Shown piece by piece: positions 8,883 to 18,220 of a DNA stretch of 64,000 nucleotides; within the stretch, counting starts at the first letter, position 1, and every line of letters starts with the position of its first letter. Location of the stretch: contig NZ_LIVV01000002.1 in assembly GCF_001905825.1 (NCBI RefSeq), forward strand, positions 872,441 to 936,440, read 5' to 3'. Under the pieces are notes generated by a model. The model was given only the letters and a program-made list of their open reading frames with translations. It was not told the origin of the DNA and made no database searches. A program made the position numbers and the translations under genes. The DNA is from Streptomyces sp. CB02009 (GTDB taxonomy: Bacteria; Actinomycetota; Actinomycetes; Streptomycetales; Streptomycetaceae).

Positions 8883-9932
8883 ATGACGACTGTTGATCCG
8901 GTTTCCCCGACTGTCGACCCGGCTCCTCCGCCGCCCATGCGGCTCAGGGAGCTCGTGTTCGGGGCGGCCCGCGCCGCCGCCGTCCGCGCGGCCGTCCGCC
9001 TCGGTGTGGCGGACGCCCTGGACGACACGCCCATGACCGTGGAGGACCTGGCGACCGCGGTGCGGACCGAGCCGCGGACCCTGCGCCGCCTGCTGCGCGC
9101 ACTGTCCTGCCAGGGCGTCTTCACGGAGAACGCCGACGGCACCTTCGCCCACACGGAGATGTCCCGCCTGCTGCGCGAGGACGACCCGCACAGCCTGCGG
9201 TACATCGCCCTGTGGTGCACCGAGCCGTGGACCTGGGACGTGTGGCCGAAGCTCGACGAGGCCGTGCGCTCCGGCCGCAACGCCTTCGAGGACGTGTACG
9301 GGAAGGAGTTCTTCACGTACCTCAACGAGGAGGCGCCCGAGTCCGCGTACGTCTTCAACCGGGCCATGACCACGTCGAGCCAGCAGTCCGCCCGGGACGT
9401 CGCCGACCTGCTCGACCTGCGGGGAGCCGCCTCCGTCGCCGACATCGGAGGCGGTCAGGGGCACGTCCTGGCGAGTCTGCTGGAGCGGCACCCCACCCTG
9501 CACGGCACGCTGCTCGACCTCCCCGGGGTCGTGGGGAACGCCGACCCGCGCCTGCGGGACGGCGGCGCGCTGAGCTCCCGGGTCCGTGTCGTGGCCGGCG
9601 ACTGCCGCGAGGACATCCCGGTCCAGGCGGACGTGTACATCATCAAGAACATCCTGGAGTGGGACGACGACAGCACCCGCAGGGCGCTCGCCAACGTCCG
9701 CGCGGCGGCGCGCCCCGGCGCCCGGGTCGTCGTGATCGAGAACCTCGTGGACGACACGCCGTCGATGAGGTTCACGACCGCGATGGACCTGCTGCTGCTC
9801 CTCAACGTCGGCGGTGCGAAGCACACCCGGCAGAGCATGGTCGACCGGCTCACGGACGCGGGCCTCCTGATCGGCGAGATCCGGCCGGTCAACGCGTACC
9901 TCCACGCCTTCGAGTGCACCGTCCCCGGCTGA
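8883..9932 (+). CDS. SAM-dependent methyltransferase of the TcmO / acetylserotonin O-methyltransferase family
   Basis: A 349-residue protein with the usual two-part layout: an N-terminal winged-helix dimerisation region (about 20-110) and a Rossmann-type SAM domain with ADIGGGQGH (187-194) and the acidic LLDLPGV loop. The start at 8883 follows AAGGCGA and gives the expected family length. Family members usually carry a catalytic His in an HDW(D/S)D motif; here the matching stretch reads NILEWDDD (about 256-263), so that His seems absent. The gene converges on the spore-pigment operon. It could modify the pigment, or it could belong to the RdmB-like group that kept the fold but changed chemistry. 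The family is clear; the substrate is unknown. Confidence 0.85.
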   Translation: MTTVDPVSPTVDPAPPPPMRLRELVFGAARAAAVRAAVRLGVADALDDTPMTVEDLATAVRTEPRTLRRLLRALSCQGVFTENADGTFAHTEMSRLLREDDPHSLRYIALWCTEPWTWDVWPKLDEAVRSGRNAFEDVYGKEFFTYLNEEAPESAYVFNRAMTTSSQQSARDVADLLDLRGAASVADIGGGQGHVLASLLERHPTLHGTLLDLPGVVGNADPRLRDGGALSSRVRVVAGDCREDIPVQADVYIIKNILEWDDDSTRRALANVRAAARPGARVVVIENLVDDTPSMRFTTAMDLLLLLNVGGAKHTRQSMVDRLTDAGLLIGEIRPVNAYLHAFECTVPG

Positions 9933-9950
9933 CCGGCACGAACGAGGGAA

Positions 9951-9999
9951 ACCCGAGGCCGCCCGCTCCGCGTCGATCGCGGGGCGGGCGGCCTCGGGT
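9951..9999. terminator. Bidirectional terminator between the methyltransferase gene and the whiE operon
   Basis: A perfect 15-base inverted repeat (9951-9965 with 9985-9999) encloses a further five paired bases (68-72 with 78-82 of the same block) and a five-base loop. It lies between two converging genes and can serve both strands. Confidence 0.8.
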
Positions 10000-10013
10000 G
10001 TGCTCACGGGAGA

Positions 10014-10346
10014 TCAGGAACCGGCGTCCCGCTCCCAGCTGTAGAAGCACTGCGCCATGGCGTCCTTGGGGCCACGCCACGTCTCCGGGTCGTACGCGCT
10101 GACGAACGCCGACAGCTTCTCGCTCGCGTCCCGGAACTCGGGGTGCCCGGTCAGTTTCGCGATGGCCGGAGCCGGGTCCTGCTCCGACTCGATGAGGTGC
10201 AGGTACACGTCGCCGAACTGGAACAGGCGACGACGCGTGACGCCGACCAGGTGGGGGAGTTCACCGCGGTCGGACGCGGCGAACACATCGGCGATCGCCG
10301 GCGCCGAACCGGGCGCCATGCGGGCGACGATCAGAGCGTGGTGCAT
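10014..10346 (-). CDS. whiE-ORFVII: TcmI-family polyketide cyclase (whiE ORFVII equivalent)
   Basis: A 110-residue protein that opens with MHHALIVARMAPGSA, the typical beginning of TcmI-like cyclases of the ferredoxin-like alpha+beta barrel fold. Such enzymes guide late ring closure of aromatic polyketides. It is the last gene of the minus-strand spore-pigment operon, 54 bases after the aromatase. The ATG at 10346 has a strong GGAAGGAAGG ribosome binding site. Gene order and family match whiE ORFVII of S. coelicolor; product structure cannot be read from the sequence. Confidence 0.88.
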   Translation of the reverse strand: MHHALIVARMAPGSAPAIADVFAASDRGELPHLVGVTRRRLFQFGDVYLHLIESEQDPAPAIAKLTGHPEFRDASEKLSAFVSAYDPETWRGPKDAMAQCFYSWERDAGS

Positions 10347-10400
10347 AGACCTTCCTTCCAGGGAGTGCGGTGGTGCGCGGCCCGGTGGGGCCGTGTGCGG

Positions 10401-11143
<743 letters not shown>

Positions 11144-11167
11144 CTGTACTCTCCTTCCCGCCCGGTC

Positions 11168-12415
11168 CTACCGGGCGGTGTCGTCGCCGCGGCGCACGAC
11201 CAGCGCCGCGTTGGATCCCATGAGTCCCCGGCTGAGGACCAGGGCCGTGCGCAGCTCGGCGGGGCGAGCGCGGGACATCACCAGATCGAGGTCGTGGCAG
11301 ATGTCGAACACGTTGGGGGTGGGAGGGACCACGCCGCGCTCCATCGCGAAGACCGCGGCGGCGGTGTCCAGGACGGGCGCGCCGCAGTAGGCACGGCCGA
11401 TGCCCGTCTTGGGCGCCGTGACGGGTACGCGGCGGCCGTGCGCCCCGAGGGCGTCGGTGATCGCCAGCGCCTCGGCGCGGTCCGCCTCCGGTACGCCCAG
11501 GGCGTCGGCGAAGACGACGTCGACCTCCTCGGGGGCGCACCCGGCCTCGTCGAGGGCGACCCGGATGGCGCGGGCGAGTCCCTCCCGGGACTCCTCCCAC
11601 CGGGAGGCGCCGGTGAACGTCGCGCCGTGGCCGGCCACGACGGCCCGGACGGCCGCCCCCCGGTCGCGGGCGCGGGACTCGTCCTCCACGACGAGCATCC
11701 CGCCGCCCTCCGCCGGGACGAAGCCGCAGGCTCCCGCGGTGAAGGGCCGGTAGGCGCGATCCGGGTCCTCGACGGTGCTGAGCTCCGGGTATCCGAGCTG
11801 GCACACCATCGAGTACGGGGCGAGGGGGGCTTCCGCCGCTCCGACGACCACCGCGCCGGTCCCGCGCCGAACGGCCCGGGCCGCGTGGGCGATGCCGTCG
11901 AGGCCGCCGGCCTCGTCACTCGCGACCACACCGCAGGGACCCTTGAAGCCGCTCCGGATGGAGATCTGGCCGGTGCTCGCGGCGTAGAACCAGGCGATGG
12001 ACTGGTACGGGCCGACGAACTTGGATCCCTGGCCCCAGAGCTTCTGGAGCTCGCGCTGGCCGAACTCGCCGCCGCCCGAACCGGCCGCGGTGACCACGCC
12101 GATCTCGAACGGCTCCTCGGGGTTCTCCCGGGAGAGGCCGGCGTCGTCGAGAGCGAGCTGCGCCGCCGCCATCGCGTAGTGGCTGAAGCGGTCGGTCTGG
12201 ACGAGGAAACGCTCCTCGATCAGGGCGTTGGCGTCGAAGCCCCGGACCTCGCCCGCGACCTTCAGGGGCAGGTCCTGGCACCCCTCGCGGGTGATCAGGT
12301 CCAGTACGCCGACCCCTTCCCTGACGGACTTCCAGTACGCGTCGGCACGCAGTCCGTTGGGGGCGATCACACCGACGCCGGTGACGACCGCGCGCCTCAG
12401 GTGCTCAGTGCTCAT
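11168..12415 (-). CDS. whiE-ORFIV: Ketosynthase beta / chain-length factor (whiE ORFIV equivalent)
   Basis: A 415-residue thiolase-fold protein, paralogous to the upstream ketosynthase but without its active-site cysteine. The aligned stretch reads [11 protein letters not shown], giving Glu168 where the ketosynthase has Cys169; many characterised chain-length factors have Gln here. It pairs with KS-alpha and sets polyketide length. The ATG at 12415 overlaps the KS-alpha stop as ATGA, so the two are translationally coupled, as expected for a heterodimer. Longer upstream readings run through KS-alpha coding sequence and are rejected. Confidence 0.95.
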   Translation of the reverse strand: MSTEHLRRAVVTGVGVIAPNGLRADAYWKSVREGVGVLDLITREGCQDLPLKVAGEVRGFDANALIEERFLVQTDRFSHYAMAAAQLALDDAGLSRENPEEPFEIGVVTAAGSGGGEFGQRELQKLWGQGSKFVGPYQSIAWFYAASTGQISIRSGFKGPCGVVASDEAGGLDGIAHAARAVRRGTGAVVVGAAEAPLAPYSMVCQLGYPELSTVEDPDRAYRPFTAGACGFVPAEGGGMLVVEDESRARDRGAAVRAVVAGHGATFTGASRWEESREGLARAIRVALDEAGCAPEEVDVVFADALGVPEADRAEALAITDALGAHGRRVPVTAPKTGIGRAYCGAPVLDTAAAVFAMERGVVPPTPNVFDICHDLDLVMSRARPAELRTALVLSRGLMGSNAALVVRRGDDTAR

Positions 12416-13680
12416 CGTGTCCTCCCGCCCGTTCCCGTCAGGAGCACCGCGGACTGGAAGCCGCCGAATCCGCTGCCCACGGAGAGCACGTTCCTGAGCT
12501 TCCGGGGGCGGGCGGTGCGCGGCACGTAGTCCAGGTCGCACTCGGGGTCGGGGGTCTCGTAGTTCGCCGTCGGCGGTACCACCTGGTGCTTCAGAGCGAG
12601 CACGCAGGCAGCCACCTCGATCGCGCCGATCGCGCCCAGCGAGTGCCCCACCATGGATTTGATGGAGCTCATGGGCGTGTCGTAGGCGTGCGCGCCCAGG
12701 GACCGCTTCACGGCGGCCGTCTCGTGCCGGTCGTTCTGCCGGGTGCCCGAGCCGTGCGCGTTGACGTAGTCGATCAGCGTGGGGTCGAGCCGGGCCTGGT
12801 CGAGTGTGGAGTCGATCGCCCGGGACATCTCCAGGCCCTCACCGGTCAGACCGGTCATGTGGTACGCGTTGCCGAAGGTCGCGTACCCGCCGATCTCGCA
12901 GTAGATGTGCGCACCGCGGGCCCTGGCGTGCTCGTAGTCCTCCAGGACGAGGACGGCCGCACCCTCGCCCATGACGAAACCGTTGCGGTTGTTGTCGAAG
13001 GGCCTGGAGGCGTGCTCCGGGTCGTCGTTGTCGGGCGACGTGGCCTTGATGGCGTCGAAGCAGGCCATGGTGATCGGGGATATCGGGGAGTCCGACGCGC
13101 CCGCGATGCAGACGTCCGCCCGGCCTTCCTGGATGGTGTGGAAGGCGTAGCCGACGGCGTCGAGGCCGGAGGTGCATCCGGTGGAGACCGTCTGCACCGG
13201 GCCCCGGGCGCCGAACTGTTCGGCCACGACGGAGGCGAGGGTGCTCGGCGAGAACGCCATGTGCAGCTTGGGATCGGCCGCCCGGTGGTCCACGTCCCAC
13301 CGTCGCCCGCCCTCGCTGACCAGCACGTAGTCGTGTTCGAGCCGGGTGGTGCCCCCGACTGCGCTGCCCAGGGAGACGGCGACGCGCCAGGGGTCCTCGG
13401 CGTCCGTGTCGAGTCCGGAGTCGCGGACGGCTTCCCCGGCGGCGACGACGGCGAACTGGATGTACCGGTCGGCGTGGCGGCTCAGGTCCTCGTCGAGGCC
13501 GTGCTCCGCCGGGTCGAAGTCGCACTCGGCGGCTATGCGGGAGCGCAGCCCGACCGGATCGAACAGGGTGATGCCGCGGGTCGCGGTACGGCCGGCGGAG
13601 AGGAGGTCCCAGAACGCCTTCGCTCCGGTGCCGCCCGGAGCGACCACACCGATGCCGGTGACGGCCACTCGGCGGGTCAC
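12412..13680 (-). CDS. whiE-ORFIII: Ketosynthase alpha of type II PKS (whiE ORFIII equivalent)
   Basis: A 422-residue beta-ketoacyl synthase that catalyses the decarboxylative malonyl condensations. The catalytic triad is complete: Cys169 in [10 protein letters not shown], His309 in [11 protein letters not shown] and His346 in SMVGHSLGA. The GTG start at 13680 overlaps the cupin stop (GTGA) and its own stop overlaps the chain-length-factor start, so three genes are chained by four-base overlaps. Together with ORFIV and ORFV it forms the minimal PKS. Synteny of the whole operon, not this sequence alone, identifies it as spore pigment rather than an antibiotic PKS. Confidence 0.96.
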   Translation of the reverse strand: MTRRVAVTGIGVVAPGGTGAKAFWDLLSAGRTATRGITLFDPVGLRSRIAAECDFDPAEHGLDEDLSRHADRYIQFAVVAAGEAVRDSGLDTDAEDPWRVAVSLGSAVGGTTRLEHDYVLVSEGGRRWDVDHRAADPKLHMAFSPSTLASVVAEQFGARGPVQTVSTGCTSGLDAVGYAFHTIQEGRADVCIAGASDSPISPITMACFDAIKATSPDNDDPEHASRPFDNNRNGFVMGEGAAVLVLEDYEHARARGAHIYCEIGGYATFGNAYHMTGLTGEGLEMSRAIDSTLDQARLDPTLIDYVNAHGSGTRQNDRHETAAVKRSLGAHAYDTPMSSIKSMVGHSLGAIGAIEVAACVLALKHQVVPPTANYETPDPECDLDYVPRTARPRKLRNVLSVGSGFGGFQSAVLLTGTGGRTR

Positions 13681-14147
13681 TCGATGGCCCCGCTCCGCTC
13701 GGACACCTGACCCGGGTCGCCCACGGTCAGGTGCGGGCCCGCGGCGGCGAGCTCGGCCTCTTCGGTCTCCTCCGTGTCGACGTGGCCGAGGCTCGGCCGC
13801 GGCGCGAGCGGGCCCAGGTGGAAGACCATGCGGGCCTCCACGTCGCCCACGTTGCGGAAGCGGTGCCGCACGTCGATCGGGATCAGGAGCCCCTGATCGG
13901 ACCGGAGCGCGTACGTGTCGCCGTCCAGATCCACCTCCAGCGCGCCCGAGACGACGTACACGAACTCCTCGGAGTACGGGTGGTAGTGCTCGCCGATGCG
14001 CTCGCCCGGTTGAACGATGGCCAGGCCCATGAAGCCGCTGGTGGAACCCACGGTGGCCGGCGTGAGCATGGCCCTCAGGTCACCTCCGCGCCTGCGGTTG
14101 GGTTCCGTCTCGCTCAGGTTCACGATGCGTGGACGCTGCTTGAGCAT
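13677..14147 (-). CDS. whiE-ORFII: Cupin-domain protein (whiE ORFII equivalent)
   Basis: A 156-residue protein with one cupin barrel (about 35-115). Motif 1 is [17 protein letters not shown], with metal-ligand candidates His and Glu; motif 2 is VRHRFRNVG. Its role in spore-pigment synthesis is not established; homologues are always beside KS-alpha in such clusters. Its stop overlaps the KS-alpha GTG. The ATG at 14147 follows GGAGGTAAC. The acidic tail (EETEEAE) is a poorly conserved extension. Confidence 0.88.
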   Translation of the reverse strand: MLKQRPRIVNLSETEPNRRRGGDLRAMLTPATVGSTSGFMGLAIVQPGERIGEHYHPYSEEFVYVVSGALEVDLDGDTYALRSDQGLLIPIDVRHRFRNVGDVEARMVFHLGPLAPRPSLGHVDTEETEEAELAAAGPHLTVGDPGQVSERSGAIE

Positions 14148-14213
14148 GGTTGTTACCTCCGGATGTGGCAGTGACGTGCTGGAGAGCGACGGGGGTGGAG
14201 CCGCGACTGGCCG

Positions 14214-15335
14214 TCAGGAGTCCGCCGAGCGGTCGGTGACGGGCAGCATGTCGGAGTGCGACAGGAGCCGGTTGACGTTGCGCTCCGTCTGCAGGGAGCC
14301 CTCGACGCCGATCGCGGGGCCGTCGAGGAGGAGTTCCAGCTCCCCGGCCTTCTGGGCGTCCTTGAGCCCGAGCGAGGCGGCGGGGTCGAGGTCGAGCTCA
14401 CCCGTGATGTCGATGAGGCGCACCACGATGTCGTCGCGCTGGAACACGGTGCTGCCGTACACCGGGCTGTTCGGGTCGTCGGCGGCGTCCCGGTCCTGGT
14501 CGGCGAGCAGCCGGGCCAGCTCCATCCCGCAGCCTTCCTTGGCCGGGTAGTACAGCGCGTGCCGTCGCAGTTCGGCCGGTGCCGGCCGGCTCGACGCCAC
14601 GTGCTGGACGGCCGGGAGCGCCGCGCGGGTGAAGAACACCCGGGCCGACTCGGGGTCGGTCAGGTCCCGGTCCTGCTCCAGGTACGGGTTGATGGCCTCC
14701 TCGACCGCCCGCACCTCGGGCTGGCGTGCGACGTGCCGCAGCGCCACGAGGAGGTCGCCCTCCACCTCCACGGCCCGCACGACGCGGTTGCCGTGCATGA
14801 ACAGGGAGGTACGACGCAGCCGCGTGGTCTCGTCGACCTGGGCCCGGGGCGACTCGTACCCCGCCAGGATCTCCGCCACCTTCGACTCGGAGCCCGGCTT
14901 GACGGTGAAGGTGAGGGCGTGGCGGGCCACACCGTCGCCCACGCGGGCGGCCACCTGCATGCCCGTCGAGGCCGCGGCGGGCGAGGCCTGCTGGGACGGC
15001 CCGGTCTCCCGGAGGATGCTGTAGCGCATCGAGCGGGTGTCCCGCACGCAGCTGTGCATGGGCTTGACGGTGTCGACGTGCTCCTCGCTGTTCACCCAGG
15101 CGAGGAACGGCGGCGCGCTCTCCCACTCGCTGGTGATCAGCCACTGCGAGGGGTTCTCGATGGACTGGCACAGCTGGTCACTGATGTGGCCGGGAACGGA
15201 GGCGACCTGCTTGCGCATGAGTTCGTACGCGTCCAGGAACTCCTCCTGCGCTCCTTCGTACAGGTCGAGCAGGAGGATCACCCGGAGCCTGGAGCCGTCG
15301 AATGCCGACTGTGAGATGCGTCCCGAGGGGGCCAT
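14214..15335 (-). CDS. whiE-ORFI: SchA/CurD-type protein with ferredoxin-like repeats (whiE ORFI equivalent)
   Basis: A 373-residue protein. The N-terminal 100 residues (RVILLLDLYEGAQEEFLDAYE, then WLITSEWESAPPFLAWVNSEEH) look like an antibiotic-biosynthesis-monooxygenase barrel, and the rest matches the SchA/CurD family known only from spore-pigment clusters. It is the first gene of the minus-strand operon, 66 bases before the cupin gene. The ATG at 15335 is chosen because the barrel begins soon after it, with AGAGG upstream; a longer reading to 15569 would run through the divergent promoter region. Biochemical function is unproven, with an oxygenase or cyclase aid being the usual guess. Confidence 0.87.
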   Translation of the reverse strand: MAPSGRISQSAFDGSRLRVILLLDLYEGAQEEFLDAYELMRKQVASVPGHISDQLCQSIENPSQWLITSEWESAPPFLAWVNSEEHVDTVKPMHSCVRDTRSMRYSILRETGPSQQASPAAASTGMQVAARVGDGVARHALTFTVKPGSESKVAEILAGYESPRAQVDETTRLRRTSLFMHGNRVVRAVEVEGDLLVALRHVARQPEVRAVEEAINPYLEQDRDLTDPESARVFFTRAALPAVQHVASSRPAPAELRRHALYYPAKEGCGMELARLLADQDRDAADDPNSPVYGSTVFQRDDIVVRLIDITGELDLDPAASLGLKDAQKAGELELLLDGPAIGVEGSLQTERNVNRLLSHSDMLPVTDRSADS

Positions 15336-15568
15336 CCGGCACACCTCTTCTCTTCTCGGTGGGGGGGTGGGAACGACCTGCGTGACCGAAGCGCCGCAGT
15401 CGTGATGTGTCGATGGTTGACAGGAGCGCCGACAGCGCGCGAGCCCGAAAGAGCGGACGAGTGAACCGCGTGTCATCCGGGTGCCTCCGGCACGCGGACC
15501 CTTCCCCGAAGGGAATGAATCTGCATCCCATCCCCGACCCGCGTCGCACGTGACGCCGGAGACGAACA
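15336..15568. promoter_or_regulatory. Divergent promoter region of the spore-pigment locus
   Basis: These 233 bases separate ORFI (minus) from ORFVIII (plus), matching the arrangement in S. coelicolor, where the two transcripts are developmentally controlled and the ORFVIII promoter depends on sigma F. Visible landmarks are TTGACA at 15417-15422, an inverted repeat GTGCC-TCC-GGCAC at 15481-15493 and another TTCCC-CGAA-GGGAA at 15502-15515. No -10 can be assigned with confidence, and the sigma factor is inferred by analogy only. Confidence 0.5.
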
Positions 15569-17230
15569 ATGAACCGATTCGACGTGGCCGGCGAAGAAGC
15601 CGGTCACCGCACGCCCGTACTCATCGTCGGCGGCTCGTTGGTGGGCCTGTCCACCGCGCTGTTCCTGGGGCGTCTCGGAGTGCCGCACATCCTGGTCGAG
15701 CGCCACGCGGGCACCTCGATCCATCCGCGCGGCCGCGGCAACAACCTGCGGACGATGGAGCTGTTCCGCGGTTCCGGGATCGCGTCGGCCATCCAGGACG
15801 CCGCGTCCGTCCTGGCACGCAACAACGGCATCCTGCAGGCGCCGAGCCTGGTGGGCGATGTCGGCGAATGGCTGTTCAAGGAGATCGACCCCGGCGGCGG
15901 AGTCGCCCGCTTCAGCCCCTCCGGCTGGTGCCTGTGCAGCCAGAACGACCTCGAACCCGTGCTGCGCGAGCGCGCCGGCGAGCTGGGCGGAGACCTGCGG
16001 TTCTCGACGGAACTGATGTCCTTCGAGCAGGACGCCGAAGGGGTGACCGCACAGGTCAAGAGCCGCGAGACCGGTGAGCACACCACCATCCGCGCGGACT
16101 ACCTCGTCGCGGCGGACGGCCCGCGCAGCCCGGTGCGCGAGCGGCTCGCCATCGGCCAGCGGGGTCAGGGCGACCTGTTCCACAACGTGAGCATCACCTT
16201 CCTCTCCCGCGGTCTCGCGGACGTCGTCGGCGACCGGCACTTCATCGTCTGCTACCTGACGAACCCGGAGGCCGACGGAGCCCTGCTGCCGGTCGACAAC
16301 CAGCAGCGCTGGGTGTTCCACGCCCCCTGGCACCCCGAACACGGCGAGACGCTCGAGGAGTTCACCGACGAGCGGTGCAAGGAGCACATCCGGCGGGCGG
16401 TGGGCGTGCCGGACCTCGATGTGGAGATCACGGGCAGGGCTCCCTGGCACGCGGCCGAGAGGATCGCCGAACGGTACACGGACGGCCGGGTGTTCCTCGT
16501 CGGCGACTCCGCCCACGAGATGCCGCCCACCGGGGCGTTCGGCTCCAACACCGGTATCCAGGACGGGCACAACCTCGCCTGGAAGCTCGCCGCCGTCCTG
16601 GGCGGCTGGGCCGGCCCCGGCCTGCTCGCGTCCTACGACGCGGAGCGCCGGCCGGTCGCGGAGGTGACGAGCGCCCGCGCCGCGGCGCGGTCGGTCGAGC
16701 ACAGCCACCCCGGGTACGTCCCCGCCCCCGGAGCCGGCGGCCCGAAGGGGAAGCGGGGCGGCATCCTCAACGAGGTGATCGGCTACCGCTATCCGCAGGG
16801 CGCCGTCCTCGGCATCGACCCGACCGCGCCGGTCGTCGCCGACGCACTGCGTCTGACGGGCGAACCCGGAAGCCGGGCACCCCACGTGTGGCTGCACCGC
16901 GCCGGCACCCGGATCTCCACCCTCGACCTGTACGAGCGGTCCCTGGTGCTCCTGAGCTCCGAGGACGGCGCCGGCGGGTGGCACGCCGCGGCGGCACACG
17001 TCGGGCAGCAGCTGTCGGTGCCGCTCGACGCGTACCGGATCGGCGACGGCCCCGACGCGGAACTCTCCCCGGCGAGTGACACGGACTGGGCGGAGGCCCA
17101 CGGCGTCACCGCCGACGGCGCGGTCCTCGTCCGCCCCGACGGGTTCGTCGCCTGGCGGTCCGAAGGGGCGTCGGCGGACCCCGGAGCGGAGCTGCGGCAG
17201 GCCCTCACGGCGATCCTGAGCAGGGACTGA
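15569..17230 (+). CDS. whiE-ORFVIII: FAD-dependent aromatic hydroxylase (whiE ORFVIII equivalent)
   Basis: A 553-residue class A flavoprotein monooxygenase. The dinucleotide fold is VLIVGGSLVGLS (17-28), with Ser in place of the second glycine; the NAD(P)H/FAD motif is LVAADGPRSPVRE and the second FAD motif is GRVFLVGDSAHEMPPTGAFG. A thioredoxin-like C-terminal domain follows, as in TetX/PgaE-type enzymes. It would hydroxylate the aromatic polyketide late in spore-pigment synthesis. It is transcribed divergently from the main operon, exactly as in whiE. The ATG at 15569 is preferred because the FAD fold follows within 20 residues. Confidence 0.92.
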   Translation: MNRFDVAGEEAGHRTPVLIVGGSLVGLSTALFLGRLGVPHILVERHAGTSIHPRGRGNNLRTMELFRGSGIASAIQDAASVLARNNGILQAPSLVGDVGEWLFKEIDPGGGVARFSPSGWCLCSQNDLEPVLRERAGELGGDLRFSTELMSFEQDAEGVTAQVKSRETGEHTTIRADYLVAADGPRSPVRERLAIGQRGQGDLFHNVSITFLSRGLADVVGDRHFIVCYLTNPEADGALLPVDNQQRWVFHAPWHPEHGETLEEFTDERCKEHIRRAVGVPDLDVEITGRAPWHAAERIAERYTDGRVFLVGDSAHEMPPTGAFGSNTGIQDGHNLAWKLAAVLGGWAGPGLLASYDAERRPVAEVTSARAAARSVEHSHPGYVPAPGAGGPKGKRGGILNEVIGYRYPQGAVLGIDPTAPVVADALRLTGEPGSRAPHVWLHRAGTRISTLDLYERSLVLLSSEDGAGGWHAAAAHVGQQLSVPLDAYRIGDGPDAELSPASDTDWAEAHGVTADGAVLVRPDGFVAWRSEGASADPGAELRQALTAILSRD

Positions 17231-17612
17231 CCCTTGTCCCGTGGGGGGCCCGTACAGCGGGGAGGCCCCGGGGGCCGGACGTCGACCGGTGCGTCACTCC
17301 GACGGCCGAGCCCCCGGACTCCCCGCCCGACAGCGGGCGCGGCCCATCGCCAGCCCGCCGGTCCGGGGCCGGCGGACGGGTGCCTAACCCGTTCGCGTGC
17401 AGGACGCAATTCGATCCCGAGCGCCGCGCGGGCCGCCGTGACCTGCGGTGATGATCACCAGCCGGGATGATCAAGCCTCCGACCGGGGGACATCGGCCAC
17501 GATCCTCCCGTTGCGGTGATCAGCGGCCGGGGATCTTCTCGTGCACGGAGCACAGCACAGGCGCCGCGCGGCCCAGCCGGCCAGGAAGGCTCCGCCGAAG
17601 GAGAGAAGAAGC
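17231..17612. other. Intergenic region after the flavin hydroxylase
   Basis: These 382 bases contain no supported gene. They hold a 13-base palindrome GGTGAT-G-ATCACC at 17447-17459, with a partial copy (GCGGTGATCA) near 17513. The last 15 bases carry the ribosome binding site AAGGAGAG of the next gene. The palindrome could be an operator; nothing else suggests a function. Confidence 0.4.
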
Positions 17613-18119
17613 ATGCGTCTCGCACGTACAGGCACCCAGCTCGCCCTGGTCCTGAGCGCCCTCGCCCTGTCCGCACCCTCCGCCGTCGCGGCGCCCGGCG
17701 GCGACGTCCGGATCAATCCCGGGAGGGCGACCCCCGGCACGACCGTCACCGTCAGCACCACCGCCTGCGGCACGGAGACGTACGGCAAGGGCGAGTCGGT
17801 GGCGGGCGGGAAGTTCCACCTCCTGCCGGGTGACCGTGAGGGCGTCCTGGTGGGTCGGTTCACCCTCCCGCTGGACGCCGCCTCCGGCACGGACACCGTG
17901 ACCCTCAAGTGCCCGCCCCGCATCCAGCAGACCGTCACCTACCAGATCTCCGGCCGCCCCAACGGCGCCGTGGAAGCGGGCTTCGGATGGGCGGCCGGCC
18001 CGCAAGAGGACGGCGGCGGCAGCCCGTACGCCCTCGGCGCGCTGCTCCTCGGCGGCGCCGCCGCAGGCGTCCTGGTGAGGATGCGCCGCCGAACCGTCGC
18101 CGCGCGGAACTCCGCCTGA
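17613..18119 (+). CDS. Secreted, C-terminally membrane-anchored protein of unknown function
   Basis: A 168-residue protein with a clear signal peptide (MRLARTGTQLALVLSALALS, cleavage after AVAA). A beta-rich Ig-like domain (about 30-125) has a single Cys pair, in TTACGTET and LKCPPR. It ends with a transmembrane helix (ALGALLLGGAAAGVLV) and a basic tail (RMRRR). That layout resembles sortase substrates, but no LPxTG or LAxTG motif precedes the helix, so anchoring is probably by the helix itself. The start has AAGGAGAG eight bases upstream. It stands alone between two terminators or spacer regions, and I do not recognise its function. Confidence 0.75.
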   Translation: MRLARTGTQLALVLSALALSAPSAVAAPGGDVRINPGRATPGTTVTVSTTACGTETYGKGESVAGGKFHLLPGDREGVLVGRFTLPLDAASGTDTVTLKCPPRIQQTVTYQISGRPNGAVEAGFGWAAGPQEDGGGSPYALGALLLGGAAAGVLVRMRRRTVAARNSA

Positions 18120-18152
18120 GCCCACCCCTTCCCACCCCACGCCACACCGTCA

Positions 18153-18185
18153 GGGCCCCGGATCCCCGAGAGGGATCCGGGGCCC
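18153..18185. terminator. Bidirectional terminator hairpin
   Basis: A perfect 14-base stem (18153-18166 with 18172-18185) around the loop CGAGA, placed between two converging genes that end at 18119 and 18221. Confidence 0.8.
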
Positions 18186-18220
18186 CGCCGTTCGCCGGAG
18201 GCACGACCCGCACCCCGCGG

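Noticed and set aside
17613..18119. A sortase substrate
   Set aside because: It has a signal peptide, a C-terminal helix and a basic tail, but no LPxTG or LAxTG motif ahead of the helix.
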